Source of the DNA: a virus
Strand: one strand, 5' to 3'
DNA length: 28,530 bases
Virus record (IMG/VR): IMGVR_UViG_3300030333_001429
Span: 1 to 28,530 of that record
Under the pieces are notes generated by a model that was not told where the DNA came from, did no database searches, and was given only the letters and a program-made list of their open reading frames with translations. Every line of letters begins with the position of its first letter. The first letter of the stretch is position 1. Both the position numbers and the translations under genes were made by a program. Of the stretch, positions 12,271 to 20,900 are shown one piece after another.

Positions 12271-14928
12271 GTAAAGTTTTGTAAGCTCTTCATCTTTGGC
12301 TAATTTTTTCTTACGAAGTTTAGATGCCTCTGTTTCTTTTTCTTTACCAGATGTACCGGGGAATAATGTTTTAAAAGGTTCTTTTTGTCTAAGCTCCCTA
12401 GTATGCTTAGTTGGATAAACTCCAAACTCATGCATAAGAACATCCCATCCATTCCCATTGTCTAAAGCTTTATAATCTTTAGTTATTATTTTGGACATCT
12501 GTACATTTATACTTGATAATATTCTTGCTTTTTGTTGGTCTGGAGTTAGTTTATATGCATTATTATATCCAACTAACATATCTACTAGAGCATTATCTGG
12601 AAGCTTCATAAAATCATTTAATGTTGCATAGAAAAATAGGTCTCCAACTGTTGGCCCTATGATTCCCCTTCCTTTAACTTCCTTACCTTGTAAAGCATCT
12701 TTTAAATCTATTATCCTATCAACTGTATCGTTCTCCATAACTCTATGTAGGTCTAAATTCGTTATACCACTCATTAATTCAGTAAATAGATATAAACCTG
12801 CAAACTTCATAGGAACAAATAAATCTGGGTTAGTCCATTGTCTAGCTATCGCTGCGTCAGCCATATTTCTAAAGTTCTTTGATTGAAGTTGCGCAAAAGA
12901 CATTGGATAATGCATAAATTGAAATGCTATTTGTCCAGCCGCTCCTACATTTGAAGATGTACCCCCAGCTAATTTAGCCTTCTGACTAGCAGCGTATTCA
13001 AATGCATACCTAGCAACCATATCAACTGCGTGCAATCTAGCAAGCTTAGAAGCCTCTTTCTCACCAACTCCATTACTCCTAAGTTCTTTAAACTTGTCAA
13101 CAAAGGAATATCTAAACATATGTTTTCTTAAAAAATTCTCAGTTACTCTTTGTAAGATAGCACCATGTCCAGATGCGGATGAAAGAATAGAATCAAAAGT
13201 TCTCCAAACTTTTCCTTCTTTATATTGAAGTACGTAATTACCCTGAGAATTTTCTCTAAGTTCTATGTTTTTTGCTTTTACTCCCTCAGTTGGTAGCAAT
13301 CCTTCTGTAAAAATAGGAGAAGCCATGTCTTCAAATTTAAAACCTTGTTCTTCTTCAGCTTTCCTAACCTCTTCTCTTATTTCTTTATTTTCAAATTTAT
13401 TCCAATCTCTAAGGTATCTAGCAAATGCTAAGTTACCAACGCCTTGAACATAATATAATCCAGACAATGTATTTCTAGTTGCAGTACCAACACCAAATCC
13501 AAGCTTAGCTAAAAATTGAAACCCAGTTAAGGTTCTAACCATCTTATTAACCCAGCTAGGTCTGTCCTTATGTCCATTTTCAGCTAATTTAAATGTATCT
13601 GCAACATAATCAGATATAGCCTCAGCGGCTTTCCCGTCTTTGGGAAGTCCTTTCATTCCTTCAAAATAGAGAGCTTTTAAATGCTGAGCTTTATTAAATG
13701 TAATAGCATCAATAGAGTATTTTCTGAGAACTGTAATTGGATTCTTTAAATAATTTTCATATGGAGCAGACTTTCTAAATCTAGCAGACTTAGGAGTCCC
13801 CATACTTCCTCTCATTTCAGTTAATATAGAGGATAGCTCTGAAATATCTTTATCTGCATTTTTATACCCTTCTTTATCAGCTCTTTCCATTACTCTTTCT
13901 AAATGTAAAAATCCTTCAGATAAATAATGAGGAAAGTAATTACCATTTTCCTTTCCATCTTTTATAGCTTTTATTTCTTCCTGTATTTTATCAAGGTATT
14001 TTTCAACTTTTCTACCCATTGTAGTTTGCAATGCAGATTTTTCCATTGTCCCTAAGTATCCAAGTTGTATAACATCAGCATGTTTTTTAAGTCCAGAAAT
14101 AAGAACATTACCCATGTCATTTAAAAGAAGCCTTGATACCTTACCAGCTTCTACAATATTATTAGAGAATGGAACTCTCTTGCCATAATCAAGGCTATTA
14201 GGGTCATCAATAAGTCTCCCTTCTTTTATTTCTTCAGGAGTCTTTTCTAAATATTCAACAAGTTCTTTTAAAACTTCTCCGCCCTTAGAACCTAGAACTT
14301 CTTTTATTTCTTTTACAATTTCATTAGCTCTGCCAGACTTTGCGTCAGACGTTGGATTGTTAACTTCTAATAATAATTCATTCTCAAGTTTCTCTAACTG
14401 CCTTACTTCTTTTATACCCGGTATAAGAGAGCTTCTACTCCGATTCCTAGCTAGAATTTCAGTTCTTAATAATTTAGATAGAGCTATATGTGAACTGAGA
14501 TATTTAGTAAAAGAATTTCTTTCATAGTTGGTAATAAAGTTTATTTGTTTATTTAAATGATTGGTGATAGCATACTTTTGCATTACACCTCTTCTAACAA
14601 ACCCGTATTTTTCTAAGAAATTAAATTTGGGATTAGAAAGTTTTTTTGATTCCCTTACAATCTCATTTTTTATTCTTCTAAAATCACCTTTAGTAAATCC
14701 AGTGTATGATTCAATAGCTGGTTTATAAGTGCCTCTCCATACTATTTCATCAAACATCTTCCTACCTAAGTTGTCCTCAGCCCTTCCGTAATGGTCAACA
14801 ATAGTATTTCCCAACTTATAATCCTTACCTTCAAAATTTATCTTCTCACCATTAAACAATCTTTTCATTAACCTTAGATTGTCTGATGTGAATTTTTCTT
14901 TATCAGTTAGAGTTACACATTTAGGCAT
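12253..14928 (-). CDS. Putative virion/ejection protein, large (891 aa)
   Basis: Encoded directly after the giant (its TAA abuts this ATG) with a strong AAGGAG, so it belongs to the same virion operon. The N-terminal half is charged and helical. Around residues 465-505 lies a Gly/aromatic hydrophobic segment (LAKLGFGVGTATRNTLSG) that recurs in large phage internal or polyvalent proteins. Near residue 740, KGRGIIGPTVGDLFFY has the G-x-G-x-x-G-P form that I associate with the same class. No catalytic motif is visible. Known relatives of this kind are packaged in the head and pass through the tail into the cell. It may form part of an ejection apparatus with the giant; this is inference from context. 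Confidence 0.55.
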   Translation of the reverse strand: MPKCVTLTDKEKFTSDNLRLMKRLFNGEKINFEGKDYKLGNTIVDHYGRAEDNLGRKMFDEIVWRGTYKPAIESYTGFTKGDFRRIKNEIVRESKKLSNPKFNFLEKYGFVRRGVMQKYAITNHLNKQINFITNYERNSFTKYLSSHIALSKLLRTEILARNRSRSSLIPGIKEVRQLEKLENELLLEVNNPTSDAKSGRANEIVKEIKEVLGSKGGEVLKELVEYLEKTPEEIKEGRLIDDPNSLDYGKRVPFSNNIVEAGKVSRLLLNDMGNVLISGLKKHADVIQLGYLGTMEKSALQTTMGRKVEKYLDKIQEEIKAIKDGKENGNYFPHYLSEGFLHLERVMERADKEGYKNADKDISELSSILTEMRGSMGTPKSARFRKSAPYENYLKNPITVLRKYSIDAITFNKAQHLKALYFEGMKGLPKDGKAAEAISDYVADTFKLAENGHKDRPSWVNKMVRTLTGFQFLAKLGFGVGTATRNTLSGLYYVQGVGNLAFARYLRDWNKFENKEIREEVRKAEEEQGFKFEDMASPIFTEGLLPTEGVKAKNIELRENSQGNYVLQYKEGKVWRTFDSILSSASGHGAILQRVTENFLRKHMFRYSFVDKFKELRSNGVGEKEASKLARLHAVDMVARYAFEYAASQKAKLAGGTSSNVGAAGQIAFQFMHYPMSFAQLQSKNFRNMADAAIARQWTNPDLFVPMKFAGLYLFTELMSGITNLDLHRVMENDTVDRIIDLKDALQGKEVKGRGIIGPTVGDLFFYATLNDFMKLPDNALVDMLVGYNNAYKLTPDQQKARILSSINVQMSKIITKDYKALDNGNGWDVLMHEFGVYPTKHTRELRQKEPFKTLFPGTSGKEKETEASKLRKKKLAKDEELTKLYRAMGI

Positions 14929-17900
14929 TTAACACTCCTTCTCAATCCTTTTTATCAAATCTTTTTCTCCAATATAGTACTCTAAATTATTCTGGATTTT
15001 TTGATATGTTCCACGCTCTCTAACAAATTCCAAATCACCATTCTCATCATACTTTTTTCTAGCCCTAGCTGACATAGACTCAACTTCTTTTCCATAGTGA
15101 TGTTTAAATGCTGGGTCATGTAAATAACCTCTATCTATAGCTAAGTCAAATAATGGGTCATCTACTGTTTTTGATTTTCTACCTCTATATAATTGAGATG
15201 TAAATCCATCAGTAACTGTGTCTGACAATACATTATCATATCTTCTTCTATAGTCTTTTCCGTATATACTAACTATTCTATTTAAAGTTTCTCCATGTCC
15301 ATTGTTAATCATCCACCTACTCATAGCTTTGAACATTCTTTTATTAACTTTAACAACTGGCAACTTAGCTCCCCCAGCTGTCACATATGTATTAAATACT
15401 GGGTCGGGTTTCATCATAAATCTAACTAAATCAGTTACTTGATTATTGTCAATGTTCATTTCAGCTTTTCTTCTTTCTGGATTAGTCCATCTGTCCATAA
15501 AAACTTTAACCATAGCATCTTCTAAAGCTCTATCTAAGACCCAATTTTCCTGAGCGTTTGGATTCTTTTTATTAAATCTGAATGTTTCAGAGGCCATCAT
15601 GCCGAGAGTTTTTTGTAGATTTTCCTTCTCTAAGACGAATCTAGACATTTGCCCCTCATTCCTAAAACCTAAATGATGAATTTGAACATCACCTGTAGCT
15701 TCAAGGAGAGCCCATCCATCAAGAGCTTCACTTGTTCTAATAGGTTTACTAACAATAGGATTCTTCATAACATAATAATCACCCTTGCCAAACCATTTAC
15801 TAGAACCAGATTTAACATATCCAACTTCTTGAAATCTAGTGTTGCCATTTTGATTTTTTGTTTTCTTATATACGAACATGATATTGTTACCATTGTTCTT
15901 TATATACCCACCCCTAGATTTATTAGTATAATTAAATCTTCTTATATTTAATCTTTCGCTTGTCTTTTTATGGTCTTGAGGGTTCTTTATAACTTTACTA
16001 ACCATAGCGCTTTCTAATTCTCTAAGATGCTCAGATATATGCTCTATATGAGAAATCTTTCTTTTTGCTCTATGATGACTTAAGTCGAGATGCTTGCCAG
16101 CTTTTTTAATAAAACTTTGTAAACTCTCTTTTTCAATTCTAAAAGATTCTTGCAATAAAGCATATCTTTCTAAATTTTTTGTACTAATACGTTGCTCTTG
16201 CCTTAGTTCTTTATAGAACTTATCATACCACCCGCCTTCAAATACACCTGCATTTTCTTCATATAACTTTTCAGAGATTCTAGAATCACCGCTAATAGAT
16301 AATAATATATCTAGATTTTCTATTGCTCTACCAGCTTCCATAAAAGCCTTATCTCCTTTTGGAGACCTTGACTGAGTAAATCCATTAAAACTTTTCTTAC
16401 TCTGACTTAAATCCATTACTAACCCACCAGCAACTGTTGAGCCCATAAACTCTCTCTTCATGGTAGAAGGAATATTAAAAATCGATTCAGTTGGAATCAA
16501 ACTTCCAGTTTTATTTTTCTTTCTAAACTCTTTTAGGTTTTTCATGTCCAAAGTAATTCTTGAATAATTTTCTCCAAAAAACATTCTATTAAGAGCTTCT
16601 CTCATTTTTACATTTTCAGGACTTCTTCCTCTATATTTAAAAGACAAAGCATCGAATATATATTTGTCTGGGTTAGCTGCAAAATCATAATAATCACTTC
16701 TAATTTTCTGTATCTCTTCAGCGCTTGGTGGTCTTCTACCATCTACATCAAAAACATCAGTTAATAATCTCTGAGGCTTATTCATTTGTCGTATAAACTC
16801 AAGGACAGAAGACTTTAATACTTCTTGTTGTTGAGGGTTCTTAATTTTATCGAATCCTTTAAAGAACCCCTGAAAGTTTTCCATATCAAAATTCTTTTCC
16901 ATTTCTGCGGTAAGATTATAAAGTTCTGGTTTTTCTCCAAATAATAAATATCTTGTAATTTGTTCTGATGGAGAAGCTCCTGCGAAGTTAGGTCTCTTAG
17001 CAGAATCTATTATAGATTGTAAAACATTTTTATATGTCTGAAGGAACTCAGAAACTTCCTTTGTCCCTTTTACATGAGTAATTCCCATTTCCCCAAGTGA
17101 TATAGTAAAATTATTAGCTGTCTCATTAAATCTTAATATTCCAGATAAAGATGTTGAAAGTTTTTTAACTACCCCAAAATTCTTTTTTGATTGCAAAAAT
17201 AATTTATTATGAGCATCAAATGAATCACCATGCTGACTATTACTTCCAGCTCTACCAGAAGGCCCTGTTTCAAAAAAGTTTAAAGGAGTTTCTATAGTCG
17301 GAAATTGATATGCTTCTATTGAGTGGCCTGCGAATCGATGCAATTCTTTACCCATTTTGCTTGGAGACATGTTATAACTGAACATGGCATCAACATCAAA
17401 ATCAGCTTGATGTATCTGAGCTATATCAAAAACATTTACTCCAACTATATTACCTTGCTCTCTTCTGTAGAATCCCTCAACCCTATGAACAGCTACATCT
17501 CCACCTAAGTTTGGCATCCGTAAAGAAAGCGAACTTAGATATATTCTATTCTTTCCTTTTCCTAGATTGTCAAGGTTATGATCCCTAAGTCTATTATATA
17601 ATTGACCAAATAAAGGGTTACCATACTCTGTTAGCATTTCTTTCTGAATGTTTTCTATCTTACTTATTTCTTGTTGAACATTCTTATCAGTTACTTTAGC
17701 TTGTTTAAGAGGGTCATATATAACCCACTTGCCTTGTTCTTTCCCTAATCTAATATCTCTTCTATCTTTTTTACCCTTAGTTGAAGGTATAGACAATAAG
17801 TACTGAATAGAATCGAAATTGGTTATAGCTGCGTCTTTTCCAAATCCATCTTCATAAGATAATTTTTTACCACCAGCTTTAATAAGTTCTTTCACTCCAG

Positions 17901-20900
17901 TTGTGCTATTTGTTCTATATATAGGAATAGTTCCATTTATATATGGAGTTAATATTGAATAAGAAGCTCCGGTAGCCTTAGGCTTTCTGAGATTAGACAT
18001 TAAATTGTCAAGCATCATTCTTTTTAATTCTTGATGTATTATAGGAGAGTTAGGGTCTAAACCAGCTTCAAGAAGCTTAACTGTTATTCCCTGACCAGAT
18101 TCTTCAATCAATTCATTTCTATCTTTAAGGGCATTTGTTAGATGCCTTGCAACTGCATGCCTATCCCCAGCTCCAAGTACCAATTCTCCAAGATTCCTCA
18201 ATCCGTCATTCAATGTTTCAGAATACCTTCCAAATTCTTTATAACTTTGGAAACCTTCTTTGCTTAAAAAATCAGAAAATGAATATGTAACACTTGTCAA
18301 TCCTTTTCTATCTTCAACTTTACCAAGAAATATATCTTCAAGTTTCATTGTAGATTCATGCTTCGATTCAGCTCTTTTAATAGCTATGTCAGCTACATTT
18401 TCTATGCTCTTACTTGGTAAAGAATCGTATTCAGCTTTATTGATTTCAATCATTTCTTTATTAAATGATTTAGCAGCTGATTCAGTTGTTAGTATATCAA
18501 CACCTTTTGTGCTCATATAATCAGCTATGACTGGGTCATATATAAAATTTGTTTTCAATAGAATACTTTCACCAGCTCTACTAAACCAACCAGTGGGTTT
18601 TACACCAGCTGTCCCATATTTATTACCTTCTTCAGTCCTTCTTCCTTTTGGTAAATATAACAAATCAGCTAATCTATGACTGATAAATGATTGAGCATTG
18701 ATTGATGAGCTATTTAAACTGTTCAATCTTTCCTCAGCTAATTTAACCATTTCCTCATTATATCCTTCGTATCCATTTTCTTTCATACCTTTAAGAAATT
18801 CTAATACAATTTTCTTAGAAGATAGAGGCCCTGTTAGAACGCCTTGTGAATCTTTGAATTCATCTCTAATTCCAATTACTTTTAAATTAGGATTATCAAA
18901 ATAATTTTGTATAGCCTCGGATTGCCTTTCATTGAGGATTGAAGGTTCTTCCCTACTATCCAAAACCATCTCTCTTAAAAATCTTTCTGAAACTCTTACC
19001 TTTGCTCCAGTTGCTTCAGCTAACCCAACATATTTAAAGAATGATGCAGATAAACTTTTAAGTTGTCCTTCATTTTTAGAGGCAGCCACCATCTCATCAA
19101 ACTTATTAGAAGCAACTCTATCAAAATACAAAGCTCTTATCATCGATTTAATCTCTTGACTAGTAGCTGATGTCTGAGTTCTTTCTAGAATATGACTATA
19201 TAGATTTTCAAAGTTATTTCTTTCTAATCTCATTTCTTTTGCGTCATACCATTCTAATTTAGATTCATACCACTCTCTAAATTTTGAATTTAGTAAACCA
19301 GCTGCTTGGTCTCTTGGGACTATCAATGAACTGTTTTGACTGACAACTATCCTTACAGGCTCTCTAAATGGTTCAACATTTGTGTCATTTCTATTTTCAA
19401 TTTCTAATCCTTTTAAATGCCTAATTAAAGTTTCTTGAGATGCGTCTTGAATTTTTGCTCTAGATATAATCTCATCTATCTTTGGAATCTCGTTTATATT
19501 TACTTTTCGACCTTCATGCACCCCAGTGCTTTCTAAGTAAAGAACATCTATTCCAAGTTCTTTCATTTCCCTCTTGAACTCAGCTATTAACCCACTACCA
19601 ACGGTTACCTTATCCAACGCTAAAGTAGGCCTTCCATCAAAGCCAACCGACAATCTCATAGAAGGAACAGATTCTCTACCAATTTGATTAGAAATTATTT
19701 GAGGGTAAACAACCTGTAAAAACTCATTCCACTCTCTTTGGTATCCTTCGGTACCTTCTCCATGCTTGTTAATAAGAGCTTCAGATACATCATTTCTAAT
19801 ACTTTGCTTTGCTTGTTGAATCATTTCCCTATTCAACTCATTTGGGTTGCTAGCATGTATATACAAACTTTCCCTTAGTCTTTCTAGACTTTGATTGAAA
19901 GCATCATGTTTCATAGAATCGCTATATCTTCCATACTTATTGGATAAACCAGAAGCGGATAGAGCTATGTCACCTTTCTCAACATTATAAGATGCATAAT
20001 CATCCATAGCTTCTCTTATTCTTTCTTGAGTCTCGAAATACTTTTCCTCGCTTACCGCAGATTTCCAAGACCTGTGAGATTCTTTTAATATTTCTATAGC
20101 TTCTCCAATCCTATTGCTTTTTCCATATATACTAAGCAAATCATTTAAATTTCTTGCTTCTATGGATTCTTGCTCAAGCTCTGTATCTTTAAAATGCTCT
20201 CTAAGCCTAGATAAAAGCCTCCCTTTTCTTTCTTCAAAAGCAATTCTATCTCTACTATTATTCTGTAAATCAAATATAATTTCTTCTAAAACTGAATTAG
20301 CTCTACCTAAGTTAGCTCCTTGTTCAAGCATAATTCTATTAATTGCATCAGCTGGAGCTTTGACAGCGTTACTTATTTTTGTTTGCCCATGCTCTGAAAT
20401 TAGACCCTCAGCTAAAATCTTAAGGTGACTTCCCCATTCAGCTTCTGGAATGACTTCTGGTGGGTTTGCTTGTAATTTTTCTATTATTCTTAGAGCGCTG
20501 TCAAGTCTTTGCTCTGAGTCCATTAACTGTCTTTCTCTTGGCCCTTCTTGACCTTCTTCCCTAGGCTTGTGTATTATATCAAATAACTTTGTTATATCTG
20601 TTAAAGAATCAACATCCTTATGAATCTTCTCCCTCATCATTTCTATTTCTTGTAGATTTCTTTTTTGAAAACCAGCAGTTTCTCTATGAATAGCATTGAT
20701 AGACATATCTATATTATCTAAGACATCGAATGATGCATGAGTCTTAAAATCAATTTTGCTACCAACTAAAACATCAATCTCAGCAAGAATATCGTCATAT
20801 TTTTTTAGAAGTTCTTTATATTCTGGGCTAGTGCTTTCATACTGAGATAACAAAGCTTGCTCTACAGACTTTCTGTCAACAATCTTTATTACATAATTAT

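Noticed and set aside
20114-20428. Open frame on the + strand inside the giant gene
   Set aside because: Ser/Leu-rich product typical of the antisense of Lys/Glu-rich helices; no ribosome site. All + strand frames in 12253-28530 are treated the same way.
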